This document shows, in pieces, positions 46,432 to 57,410 of a DNA stretch of 64,000 nt (positions within the stretch are counted from its first letter, which is position 1; the number at the start of each line of letters is the position of its first letter). Source of the stretch: Skeletonema tropicum. Lineage: Eukaryota; Bacillariophyta; Thalassiosirophyceae; Thalassiosirales; Thalassiosiraceae. The translations under genes were made by a program, and so were the position numbers. The DNA lies in NCBI GenBank assembly GCA_037178625.1, contig CM074135.1, positions 2,482,001-2,546,000 of the forward strand. Direction: 5' to 3'. The notes beneath the pieces are model-generated. The model made no database searches. It saw only the letters and a list, made by a program, of their open reading frames with translations, and was not told the DNA's origin.

Positions 46432-47731
46432 TCATGCTATCCGTGCTCTCTTTGATGATATCACTTCATTCACTTCGGCTTGTTCAATCAGATCAATTTC
46501 TGTATCTAGTTCTTTCTTTTCTTCCGCAAGGACTTCCATTTGTTTTAATATTTCGTCTCTCCTTTGTTGCAATACCCTTTTCCGACTGATGGTCGTCCAC
46601 AAGTCTGCAAGCACATGTACGAAATAATTCAAAAAGCTCAGTTAGCAAGAAATTCTTGTCAACTATTGCAAGTACTTCAGGTAACAATAAAGGGTCTAAA
46701 TCAGTGAACGGAGAGTTTTTGCCGTCATCTAATCCCTGCAAACGACGGAACTGTGCTCTTTTTTGGCTGTTCAGCTGAGTCTGAATAACTTTCTGTTTAG
46801 CGGCTGCATCTGGATTCTCCCGGTTGGACATGTTGATTGCAAGAGTTCGTTGAATTTCTCTATCAATATCTGTGCAGGATGAAGAAGTTCCTTCAAAGGT
46901 CATCATTCGCAAGGTATGATTTGACTGAAGCGTTGATTCGATGCTAGAGATGTCATTCAGCAGCTTCAGTACTAATTTCATTCCTTCTGGCCCAATTCTA
47001 CTGTTGTAATACAACGACAAATGTTTCAATGATGTATTAGTTTGTAGGGCCTTTACAAGAATTGAAAGTCCTTCATCATCAATTTTGTTGTGGCCAAGAT
47101 AGAGTTCCTCCTAAGTCGTACTTCTCATCTGCAACAACTTTGCAATTTCACGACAGCCATCTGCGTTGATTTGATTGAAAGACAAATTCAATTCTACCAA
47201 GTTATTGGGAACACAGGTGACATCTATGTCGATAGAACTTAACGTACTAAAGGTGATCTCAAATCTTTTGATGCGAGTATCACGCAAAGCGCTCCAAAGC
47301 AAGCTGAATTCCTCTAATGTAAAACCACTACGCACATTGCCGCTTAATTCGAAACACTCATCCAGAGAATTTGAATTATGTAAAAATGGCAACATGCTAT
47401 GAACTCCTTTTGAGCCATATTCACTGTGAATTAGTTTGAACTCTCTGAGGGAGCTGCTTCTTGTCAACCCTCTGAAGAAGGAGGAAACCTCATGTTCATT
47501 GAGAACATCACCTATTTCTAATGTTCTCAAGTAGCTGCTATTGGATACATCACAACCAAATTGCGCCCAGTCCCCGGCCATCCATTGACGGCCGTCAAGT
47601 TCTGTAACGAGTTTAGTTACTGCAGGATCATTTGCCCTCATTCGACGTAGGTCAGTCAAAAATCCTTCTCTTTCCTCCTCGTATTCATCATCGGAAGATG
47701 ATTCATCGCTGGACGACATTTTATTCGTCAA
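46432..47731 (-). pseudogene. Leucine-rich-repeat protein, copy 3, one stop and one frameshift
   Basis: This is the best preserved of the three copies. It starts at 47731 (ATGs at 47731 and 47719) with an acidic serine-rich N-terminus (SSSDESSSDDEYEEEREGF). LRR units follow (LVELNLSFNQINADGCREIA, LGHNKIDDEGLSILVKALQT), then LLLPEVLAIVDKNFLLTELF and a coiled coil ending SSKRARIA. A TAG at 47111-47113 stands where the family has the leucine codon of TLEELYLG, in frame on both sides. A one-base shift occurs near 46630 (ELFELF to VHVLADLWTTISRKRVL). Only two lesions separate it from an intact gene. Its function is unknown. Confidence 0.65.
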
Positions 47732-48156
47732 TGAGAGCAGAGCGTTGCGCTGTCCCTTGAACCGGCTTGGTTGTTGCTTGATGATTACTGCTGTTACTGT
47801 TTACTTTTGCTACCCACAGATAGCGTAGCTAGTTAGCGGCAGCCGGCAGCTATCAGCTATGGGCTTGTGCTATGGCAGGGCTATGGGCTATGGCTACTTA
47901 TGGCTATGGCAGGGCTTTGGCGTGGCGCCTCAGCTCAATTTCACATTGCTCATGCGCCATGGTTATCGGGAAAAGGACACACATCACACAACACAAATAA
48001 TAGGACAGAAGAAAGTAGATGATGATGAGAAAGTGATGAGAATCATTCACCGAATAAAACCATGGCATCCTACAACTAATAGGAAATATAAACGTCGTCA
48101 CAACAGCCTCGATTACTACTCCCTGTTAGAAATATTTAGACAAGGCAATCTGCAGA
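47732..48156. other. Intergenic with a GGCTATGG microrepeat
   Basis: GGCTATGGCAGGGCT-like units recur at 47855-47920. Frames across the repeat are fortuitous. The region is the shared promoter side of two divergent genes. Confidence 0.5.
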
Positions 48157-49125
48157 ATGGGTGATACTAACTTTCTTGCGTCGATGACCTTTGCATCGGG
48201 CGAGATAGCCTGTAATTGCGATGTAAGAACTTTCCTACTCATCGCATACGTCACTGTCACTAATTGTTCTCATAAATTATGTTCTACTGCTTTCAGGCGC
48301 ACTAACCTGCACTCTAACCCTCTTCATACTGTATACATCTTCTCTCCAATCAGGAATGCGATTGCGGCCCATCTGTACCAGTTGACATCCAAAGAGCTGT
48401 ACAAGAACATCTAAAGAAACGGAAATTTGAACAGCCAGTCTTTGAATCTTCGCAGCAGCTGAACATTCAACAGCAGCGCGAATTAGTAAAACGAGAATCG
48501 GGTGTTTCAGTGTGGAAGCTTGTGCTGCCGCGATACCATGGGAGGGGTGCGGATCCTATTGTGGAGTATAGGAATAGTCATCGTATCTTGTTTGTCAAGA
48601 AAATTCCACAGGTGAGTAAAAAGAATTATGTTCTTTTCATGTCACATACACGTGTTTTAAGTAGAACAGTCACCTTAAACTTGACCTCTTATCAAAATTG
48701 TTTAGAATGCAACCATTCAATCAATTGGAAAGGGTATAATTGGATCAGCCGCAGAAGAAAGCAGTCGAAAGATTGTCAACTGGAAGCAAGGTTCATCTTA
48801 CTTCTTGCCGCACTTAAGTGGGATTGCTTGTGGCTGGGTCAATACAACAATTACCACCGAGGAGAAAAGCAGTACTAAAGCTAATGATGACGCAAAGAAT
48901 CCTTCTGGTGGCGATGGTGAAGACGATAATGTCATTGTATATACAATGAAAGTCTCCCCCATTGATTTGGAGAGGAATCAAAAGGAAGATGAAACGCAAC
49001 AATTATCGCCTTGGGTAGCGAAAGCTGTTGAATTGTTTGTCTCCTTGACCAGCGAATACGAAAAGGTGCTGTCGTCAGAGCAAACCGATAAAGTTAGCGA
49101 GATCTTTAATCTCGTGTTGAATTAG
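48157..49125 (+). CDS. Unknown protein, three exons, N-terminal cysteine cluster
   Basis: Exons are 48157-48222, 48354-48611 and 48706-49125. Introns run GTAAGA to ATCAG (131 bp) and GTGAGT to TTTAG (94 bp). Splicing gives IACNCD-ECDCGPSVPVD, a tight cysteine group that might bind metal. Then come a helix (IQRAVQEHLKKRKFEQPV) and a conserved-looking domain (VSVWKLVLPRYHGRGADPIV, NSHRILFVKKIPQ-NATIQSI, SSYFLPHLSGIACGWVN). The C-terminal helix is LSPWVAKAVELFVSLTSEYE. The alternative acceptor at 48296 would end the protein early. No family was recognised; it is soluble by prediction. Confidence 0.6.
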
Positions 49126-49264
49126 GAAGAAGTGAATTTGCATTTCTCCTTTGTTGAGTCATACATTTGGAAAGTGTGTTGCGCACAGAAATCTCAGTGG
49201 TTTGTACAGAATAGAAATGTGTTGATACCTATTTTATTGAACGTGACGAACTGATCAACTATTT

Positions 49265-51069
49265 TCAATCAAAAAAGTCACCCTGCATACGCCTCAGTAA
49301 CGTCCTACTTGCGCTAAAGCTAACACAAATTACCAACTTTCCAGGTGCTGCGTCTCTAATTTCTCGTGCCTCGACATTGCAACCAAGTTCGTTAAGATAA
49401 TCGCCTCGAAACCTTGGATGGAATGGAATATCCTCCCTCGGGCAATAGCCCATCTGCTACCATATCAATTGCAACCTCTGCTTCTGACCTCTCGTCGTCA
49501 CCGCGAGCAAATGTGTACACATGAATTCGAGGTGGAGGATCCATGACTTCTCCGCTTGGCCACCATCGCAATGCATTTAGGAATGAAGGCGAATCCAGCG
49601 GAAAGTTGAGAAGTAAATGATGAGGTAATTTCGGTGTATTTGCAGCAGTGTCGGATGCAGTAGACGACTCCGACATTCGCATCCCGAGATTCATAATGAA
49701 TTCCCTGGCATCACCGCATTGTACATCGAAGTTACCTGGGGATACGTCAATGCCATTCTTTCTGGCACTCTCTTTGCAATATTCAACCGCATCTGTTCCA
49801 TCAATTGTTGAGAGAGAATATTGTAAGAGAAACGTTCTCTGAACAAGTGTAGTTGACTCACAAAAAATACTTACCTGGGTTGAGATCGTTGGCAACAATT
49901 TGACAGCCCTTCTTACTTGCCGCACGAATCAATTGTGCCCCACATCCACAAAAAGCATCAGCAATGATCTGATTCGATTGAAATTCGTTTTTCAGCATGT
50001 ACGTCCTCTCTCCCTCTAGCCGTGTGCACCAATACACCTTGCGCAAATCAAAGTACAGAGACACACCGTGTTCCACAACATGAACGAAGTAATTGTCCTC
50101 CCCGGCAAGAAGGCCCATTTGATATGTTCGGAATGGACCTCCTACCTCACCTAGCTTATTCACGACCGTTTTAGTAGTTGGTTGTAACCTGTCCAACAAG
50201 ATACTTCCAATGAGTTTTCCGTACTGCACGTGTTGTGCTTTAAGGTTGACATGTACCACGTGACCGACCTGTTCGTAAGATGATGGGGGTGGCTGAGCCT
50301 CCTCGGGTAGCAGTTTTGACAATATTCGATTCACCGGTTGCTGATGAGGAGGAATACAAATGTTGAAAGTATCTTCCTTCCGTGCATGAAACTTTTCTTG
50401 TAATTGCTGGAATGTGTCATCTGGTATCAACTCTGCTGAACTGAGCAATATCCGTTTTCTAACTTCATTGTCGACATCATCTTGTTCGAGATTTTGCACT
50501 ACTTTAATCTTTGGATGGATGCCTTCAAATTCATCCATTGTATTAGCCAAGAACGACTTTATTGGGCTGTCCTTGTTGCTAATGAGCCAGTGTATGTGTT
50601 TCGCCGGAACGCTGATGGAGGGCAATTCTAAAGTCTCTTCCAACTCGCTAGAGAATGATTGCCAGTTTGATTCGTTGATATTAGCTAGATCAGCTTGTAA
50701 CCGAGTTGTTGTCGTTGAGTGGTGCCGTGTATGAAAAGAAATATTGTTGTTGTTGTTGTTGTTGATTGGATTCGAAATGCGTTTGATGGGCTGTAGAGCC
50801 ATCAATTTTGAATTATGATCACATCTGCGAGAAGAGCTCCATTTCGCTATGTTTTGCTGCTGCTGGCTAAAGAAAGCACATCTCCTGAGATAGTGAACAC
50901 ATTGCGGTCTTACTAATGCATGCACACTCATCCTATGGCATGCCATTTGATGAAGACAGGCTTCCAAGCCAACGATGACGCCGATAAATAATGATATGTT
51001 CCTCCTGCGCTTCTTCTTTCTTGCTGCTACTCTTAGCGGCTGAGTTATTGATGAGCTACCCCTTTCCAT
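49265..51069 (-). CDS. tRNA (guanine-N1)-methyltransferase, Trm5-like
   Basis: Trm5 methylates G37 next to the anticodon of several tRNAs, which prevents frameshifting during translation. Exon 1 is 51069-49875 and exon 2 starts at 49792; the 82-bp intron runs GTAAGT to AACAG. Splicing restores the class I methyltransferase sequence ANDLNP-DAVEYCKESARKNGI. Family signatures are VGHVVHVNLKAQHVQYGKLI, TVVNKLGEVGGPFRTYQMGL, LLAGEDNYFVHVVEHG, VYWCTRLEGER and the SAM site IADAFCGCGAQLI; the catalytic LLNFPLDS is in exon 2. At about 49433 one extra G shifts the frame. The C-terminus EAREIRDAAPGKLVICVSF continues in the next frame to 49265. The long basic N-terminus may be an organelle presequence. 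Confidence 0.85.
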
Positions 51070-51850
51070 CGTGAATACACCGTGAGTGTGGCTACACCAT
51101 TGTTGTGTACGTCAGCTACCTGGTATGAGGTGATGGCTTCGGCCGCCGCCACGAGCACGCAATAGAGCATGAAAAGCATAGGAAAAGTGAATTTTGAAGT
51201 GAATGAAGAGAGAGGAGCGCAGGAGCGCAGACAGACTGCTCTGCACTCAATTACCTCACCAACAGTGAATAATCGCACGAAGAAGAAGGAATAGAGCGAG
51301 GCAAGGAAAGTAGAAGCAAAGCAGAAAGATAATGCTGCTGGTGCGTAAGTATGATAACGAGGAGTGTTGTTTTCTCTACTTAATCGCAGAGAAAGAGACA
51401 AGGTCTAATATTTTGTCATTGCTTCGTGCAAGGTAATTTCAATTGAGTACGACTGCAATACATCATTAGAGTTAGAGAAGCCAATGTCTTCACATCTCAC
51501 TATATCAAAAAAAATGAGCAAGAGCTCAATGTGAAGAGTTTTGAAAGTTATACAGACTCACCAGCAAGCTTCTCGACGTTGGAATGATCATCCACCATGA
51601 AAATGAGAGTCTCAATCGTTACTGTTTCAACCGTACTTCACGGGAAAGATAGTATTGTCCTATCTTTGGATATCAACGAGAAGACTTGAGACTAAATAGT
51701 CTCGTATGACTTTAGATAGTGACAAGTAATTCTTTTCAGAACAACTTGGGAACAACAAATGAGAACCCGGACCTCGCTCGTGAAAGTGAGAAGTGACACC
51801 TATGCGATTCGGAGTGGGCAATCTAAACACAACGTAACTTGGCAACAATA
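51070..51850. other. Divergent intergenic region
   Basis: This is the promoter space of the Trm5-like gene and the methyltransferase at 51851. No gene or repeat was recognised. Confidence 0.5.
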
Positions 51851-52375
51851 ATGAACAATCCTAACAAACCTTCCACAGCTCATCCTCGAAGCATCATCAA
51901 AACCAGTGAATTTCTTGGTATTGTACTGTGTGCTGCAGCTTCCATTTTGCAGCATATATATCCGTCATTATCACTTTTGTCATACAGCTCCGATCAATCT
52001 CAATCCAATTGTATTACTGCTTTCAAAGATGTAGGCTACCTCCTATTACTTTTCTCTGCTGCTATATTGAGGAGAACTCTTGTGGAAATGGCGAAATATG
52101 GTCAGCCTCACGAACCGGGAAGGCCGACAAGTGCGTTAATAACAACAGGTCCTTTCCATTACTCGCGCAATCCTACGTACACAACGATTATTCTATTTCT
52201 TCAACCTGGATTAGCGTTAGTGTTTGAATCTGCATGGCTACTTTTATTGCTTCCTGTATCGTTTGGTCTATTCTGGCACATGATGGTGAAACCTGAAGAG
52301 AAGTATTTGCAAGAAAAGTTTATAGGAGGAAACAAGTGGAAAGAATATTGTGAGCAGACTCGTAGGTGGTTGTGA
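51851..52375 (+). CDS. ICMT/PEMT-type membrane methyltransferase
   Basis: The 174-residue product belongs to the small integral-membrane methyltransferase group (isoprenylcysteine carboxyl or phospholipid methyltransferase). The diagnostic C-terminal half reads PTSALITTGPFHYSRNPTYT, then two hydrophobic segments, then the SAM-binding motif KPEEKYLQEKFIGGNKWKEY. In this family R-N-P-x-Y and the later EE.L...FG..Y..Y bind SAM. Four membrane segments are visible (IVLCAAASILQHIYPSL, VGYLLLLFSAAIL, IILFLQPGLALVF, LLLLLPVSFGLFW). Similar small proteins in algae and bacteria are often of unknown substrate. The start is the first ATG, at 51851. Confidence 0.75.
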   Translation: MNNPNKPSTAHPRSIIKTSEFLGIVLCAAASILQHIYPSLSLLSYSSDQSQSNCITAFKDVGYLLLLFSAAILRRTLVEMAKYGQPHEPGRPTSALITTGPFHYSRNPTYTTIILFLQPGLALVFESAWLLLLLPVSFGLFWHMMVKPEEKYLQEKFIGGNKWKEYCEQTRRWL

Positions 52376-52456
52376 AATCTCCGTTATTAGTATTAGCTTG
52401 CTTTCTTGTTATCAACTTGAGTAATGCCTAAATCAGTCTAAATCATACTATGCTTC

Positions 52457-53191
52457 CTATGTGTCAACGTCATAATGAATACCCGACACGTCAACTCGAA
52501 GTGCTAAGATGTGTCCTTTCTTGTACTTGTCTGCAGTTAAAGTTGCCACCCCCTTCTCCTTAGAACCTTCCACCACGAACTGATCCACAATACGTTTAGT
52601 TTCCTTCCTATTGACCGTGCTGGTGGACGAACTGCCTGAAAATATTGGTTGAATATGGATAGGAGTTCCGAGCAACGCTACCAAATCCTTGTCTTTTTTG
52701 ATGAGCCTTTGGGCATCTTTCAGAAGCGGCTTGGCCTTCTGCTGTTCTCGTGAGAGCTCACGAGAGATGGACTTTGAGATAGCCTCGCTCGTAGCACGAA
52801 AGGGCCATGGCAATAGCTTCTCCGAATCAAACATTTGTCTCGTGGCGAGGTCGCTTTTGCTGCGCTGCTTGGGGCTGAGAATGACTTCTACTTCCTCATC
52901 TTTGTCTTCGACTTCCTTGTCTTCTTTGTGCTTGAGCCACCAAGGAGTAAAAAAGTTGGCTATTTTTCGCAATATTCCAGTGTTCTCTTTTTGAGGTTCA
53001 GGATCATACATGTTGCTGCTATCGACGCTTTGAGACGACAGTCCAAGCTCTGTAGTCTTGGTTGTTCCTCGCTTGGATGCTGCGACTTGTCGATGGTCCA
53101 GATGTGGATGGATGACGAAGCTGTCGCTGCAGCTCAGCAGCAGCATTGCAAAGAGGGTCGCTGATATCAATGATGTTTTCGTTTGCTTCAT
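52457..53191 (-). CDS. Plastid-targeted protein with Coa1/Tim21-like C-terminal domain
   Basis: The N-terminus is a signal peptide (TSLISATLFAMLLLSCSDS) followed by phenylalanine in SDS-FVIHPHL, the diatom plastid motif type. A long charged linker (KHKEDKEVEDKDEEVEVIL) follows. The C-terminal 90 residues (LLKDAQRLIKKDKDLVALLG, TPIHIQPIFSGSSS, DQFVVEGSKEKGVATLTA, ILALRVDVSGIHYDVDT) have the pattern of a small alpha/beta domain seen in Coa1 and Tim21-like proteins: a helix, L-G-x-P-I, then two pairs of strands around a V.G..G...V turn. The family call is tentative. The protein probably sits in or at a plastid membrane. Confidence 0.55.
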   Translation of the reverse strand: MKQTKTSLISATLFAMLLLSCSDSFVIHPHLDHRQVAASKRGTTKTTELGLSSQSVDSSNMYDPEPQKENTGILRKIANFFTPWWLKHKEDKEVEDKDEEVEVILSPKQRSKSDLATRQMFDSEKLLPWPFRATSEAISKSISRELSREQQKAKPLLKDAQRLIKKDKDLVALLGTPIHIQPIFSGSSSTSTVNRKETKRIVDQFVVEGSKEKGVATLTADKYKKGHILALRVDVSGIHYDVDT

Positions 53192-53564
53192 ACTTGCCGG
53201 ATTATGAAAGCTTACTAAACGGGTAAAGCGCAGAACTTCATCTGTTGAAAAGATGAGAACAGGAGATGATTGATGAGAAGGCTGGAGAGAAAATTCTTAT
53301 GACACTTTGTCACAGCAGACACATCAAGAGTCGCAACGGGATGGTCCGGACAGGTACTTAGGTGGACGGAGGAAGGAGAAAGAAAGCAAAAAAAGTTCGG
53401 CTCCGCGCTGCAAGCTGCGAGCTCTCGCGAGTGATGTCGATGTCAATGATGTAATTGCTTGCAATAATTTCATAGGAGTAATACATCGTAGGTTCAGGTG
53501 AAGCAGCATCGTCAAAAAGACATTTATTTGCTAAAGATTTTTCGTCATCGCTCGTCAATTCGGA

Positions 53565-56500
53565 ATGGTGGAAATAAAGCCCTACGTTGAAGAGGATGAA
53601 GAGGAAGATGAAAATTGGGTTCCTCTTTTTCCAAGCACTTCGATGCAATCTACAGAACAGTCAGATTCGACGGCAGCAGCAAAGAATATAACGGTGGATA
53701 ACTCTGGCATCGAAGGCGCTGTGAAGGGTGATCTTCCAATTGTTGACAGTGAAGATGACGATGACGACGAAGGATGGCAGAAATTATGCTCCTCTCGCGA
53801 CATCACGGCACATCAATCACAAGAAGCAGCACCGTCGGTATCATCTCTAATGGAATTTATTCCAGCTCTCAGCGCCATTACCAAGGTGACCACGGTACCA
53901 CCCACATCTGATGAAAATGATGATGTTTTATCGGAAAGTGAAGAAAATATCAAGTGGGGTCGGCCTGATGAACTTGATGATACAGAAATCAAACACTTTC
54001 GTAGCGATAGAGACGTTGGTGGTGTCTTTGAGGATTATAATGATGACAAGATATCATCAATGAGAATTTGTGAAGATGAAGTTATTGAACACAATCGGCA
54101 GCGTCCCATTGTAAAGAAATCTCAGCACATTGCAAAGGAGGACAAAACTTATATGTCAAGTACTGACGACGAACCCTTAAGAAAACAGCAAGAACGTGAA
54201 CAGAAACAACAACAGCAACTGATGCTAAGTCCACAGCAGCAAGAACAGCAACAGCAGCAGCCTCCTTCGAAACGCATCAAATCAAAGATACAAGAAAAAT
54301 TCATTCATGATCCTTTGCGTTCCCTCCCCTTCCATTTTCTCCGTAACTTTTTCCTCGAGGCGAAATATCAAGTCACTTTTGCTTGGAGGTGTTACTTCAT
54401 CAATGATAATGATGAGAATGGCAGCAAGGGATCTTCAATGGATACTGGTGTTTTAGCAGCGTTGTTACTTTATTCCATTATTGGATTGTTTGCTCTTGGC
54501 TTAATTCTTCATGGGATTTACGATATTGGGCTGGTACTTTTATCGACTCTCATTTGGTCAATGGAGACTTCTTCTACCGAGACATCTTTGACATCTCGTG
54601 ATGGAATGTGTGCATGTATTTGTACGACATTGATACTTGGTACGGTGATTTGGCTGGCGTCAAAACTCAAGAGTCGGGAGTGGTTTGAAGCACCTTCAAT
54701 TCTGTCTAACACTGTGCCAGTGATTGTGGCACTCACTTCTCCTTCAGTGTGTGAGTTTTTCGTTATCGGATTATCCATTAGGACGGTATTGACGGTGTGC
54801 ATGACGGGTTTTATCGATGAGGGATGTCAACATGGCATGTCGACTGTTGCTGTAGTTGTCATCGTGGCAACAGTTTCTGTCTTCCTCGTAATGAACTTGG
54901 TCTCTTGGCAAAAATTGGAGGAAGAAGAGAACATTGACTTTGCAGAAATGAAGCCTACATCATCAAGAAAAACTTTGATTGGTGAATCGTTCTGCCGAGT
55001 GATGACATATCCGCATGAATGCCATGCTTTGGGAATTGTTACCCTTGCAGCAATGTCGATAGCTCTTATCCTCCTTCGAGATGGGATATTCATTTTCTCT
55101 TCACTTCGCATGTTGAGAATTTGCTTTATCCATTGGAGTTGGCATATTTGTCCTCGAGCGTCTTTGGGATAGCATACTTGACGCAATTGCAGTTAAGAGT
55201 GACCGTCGGGCTGCAATGGGAATGTCCTGGAGACACATATCAAGAAGGGCTATGAGAAAGTCTCTGTTGGACTTGTCGAAGAGCGCAATTTGGAGCAAGG
55301 ACGATACTGGAAATGTAATCCTAGGGATTCTATCGGAGGAAGATAGTGAGCTGCGTTATGCCATTCTTGAATGGATCCTTAATCGATGGACAGCCACATC
55401 TAATGATCAAGCTGGTGAAGGATTGGGAGGCGCAGCTGATGATCAATCAGAAGAACAAGAGAATCTGTGTCGACTGTAGCCACCAACTCTCCAGAAGAGA
55501 AAAGGACAGAGACATTTAATTCTGCCGAAGATCCTTGCCCATTACGTTCAGAAAATTCCCAACAAGCACCTAGCAATGACACGAAGTTTGAAGCGAATTA
55601 CAGTAATAGTGACAGTTGCAGTGAAGCAGATTTCAAAGAATATGATGAATCAGATTTCCGAAGTAATGACCATCGTCAGTCATCCAACACATCGTAGCCA
55701 TTCACTTCAAAGCGTCATAACGAGGCTTGATGCTGATGAAGCATTGATTCCGACTATTGAAAGATACAGGGAATGGGTGTATTCTCTGAAGCCAAATTCA
55801 AACTTGGCTTTTTGTGTGGCGGTGTGGAAGCTATGCCCTGCAATGATTATATTTGGAGCTGCATTCATCTGGTATTTCGGTAGAAGTTTCCTTCAGGTAA
55901 TCGTTTTCTACACGTTTGATTCTACCAGTAGGGTCAGCATTGGAAGTTTGCAGTGTTTGTGCGTCATTGCAGGAGCTTTATGGCCATTGTTATTGACAGA
56001 ATATTACTTATTGTCTCGTTGGTGGGAAACATATTTCAAGGGTCGCGAAGACATGCCAGATTCGGTAATGATCTTGTTGGAAAGTGAGATTATTTCGCCC
56101 AAACTATTCTTCTATCCCACCGCACTCATCACAGATACGTCCGCGTCTGTTTCTTAGAGTCTGGACCCTCTTGCTTGAATCTAATTACTCTTGTTGGAAT
56201 CTAGTGTCCCTGCTGTTAGATGTGCTACTGTTGCCGCATGTACAGCTGATTTGGCTGCTGACACATTGTGCTTGGTTGATCTTGCATTTGAAGTTCAAAA
56301 GAGAGGAGTATTTGGAGGAATAGGAATGCTTATCTTGGATGCATTTACTCATCACCTTAAAGAAGAATTGCAGCAAAGAAGAAGCAACGAAGGAGATGAT
56401 ACTAATCCAGATGAAGAGCTAGATAGCAAATACACTGGTGCAGTGATCAATTCCACTCGCAATATTGGTAAGATCTCGCAAAACATCGGGGGGCTGATGA

Positions 56501-56943
56501 ATTCGAAGAAAAAGCAGGACAGCATGAAAGAGAAAGACAGGGAAGGTGATGTAAAAAGTGACAACAATGGCGAAAGTGGTAGGGTAGCTGAAGAAGACTC
56601 GTTGGACATCCCTTGCTGTTCTGCCGAAAACGCGAATAAAATCCCAGAAGTCTCCGACGAAAATAGAGATTTGGGTTCTACCCAAGACGGTGTCACAACA
56701 CATGAAGCGGCTTCTTTTCATAGTGAAAGTGGCAGCACTCGGCTGGATACCAAGCAAACCTCACAAGCAGAATCTGAGGCCAATATTGAACAAAAGAGAG
56801 ATGGTAACGGCGGGAGTCTGATTCCAATTGTGATTGGTGGAGGCTTGGCAGTCCTAGGTGCGTTTATAGGAGGAGTAACTGTAGCAGCTGCAAACAACAA
56901 GAATGATGATAAGCGGCGGTCAAGAGACTCTGATAGTAATTGA
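53565..56943 (+). CDS. Large multi-pass membrane protein, unknown, several frame breaks
   Basis: An acidic N-terminus (VEEDEEEDENWVPLF) and a glutamine-rich segment precede a basic patch (SKRIKSKIQEKF). At least six membrane segments follow (GVLAALLLYSIIGLFALGLI, CICTTLILGTVIWLA, STVAVVVIVATVSVFLVMNL, LGIVTLAAMSIALILL, AMIIFGAAFIWYFG, LQCLCVIAGALWPLLL). A helical repeat-like segment (ELRYAILEWILNRW, SVPAVRCATVAACTADLAAD) and a C-terminal hydrophobic glycine-rich tail (IPIVIGGGLAVLGAFIGGV) complete it. Frame jumps of +1 occur near 55128, 55695 and 56155, with others near 55475 and 56190. The plan recalls NDC1-type nuclear pore membrane proteins but I cannot support that firmly. Confidence 0.45.
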
Positions 56944-57410
56944 AATTAGCAACCGACGACATTAAAACGCTAGAATAAGATCTTTGTCCGGTTCTATTCT
57001 TATCACTTATCCATAATCCTTTACAGCTTAAACTTCACGGTTTATGAAGCGCTAACTGGCATCACCACCTACCAACAGATGCCATCATCATACATAAATA
57101 CTTCTATCATGGATCATGGCGCTCTAATCTAGCTGGCATCTGCGCCGTGTAGATAAAAGTACATGTATGTTGTAGGTACCTACTTACATACTTACTTTTG
57201 ACTCGACTTCGATCAACCCGCTTCATTCAAATCCGCCAATGAATAGAAGCAAGCGAGATGTTCTTCATTTCAGTCGATCATGCATTCATTCATGTTTGCA
57301 GCTGACCGTTGACAGTGACAGTGCTCACAATCAATGCCTTGGACTTTGACCTCGACATCATAGTGCACCTCCTTATATATATCAACAACAGTAATCTTTC
57401 AGCCATAATC

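Noticed and set aside
48296..48414. Alternative acceptor giving a longer second exon for the gene at 48157
   Set aside because: It leads to an early stop, while the acceptor at 48353 gives a continuous frame with a second cysteine pair.
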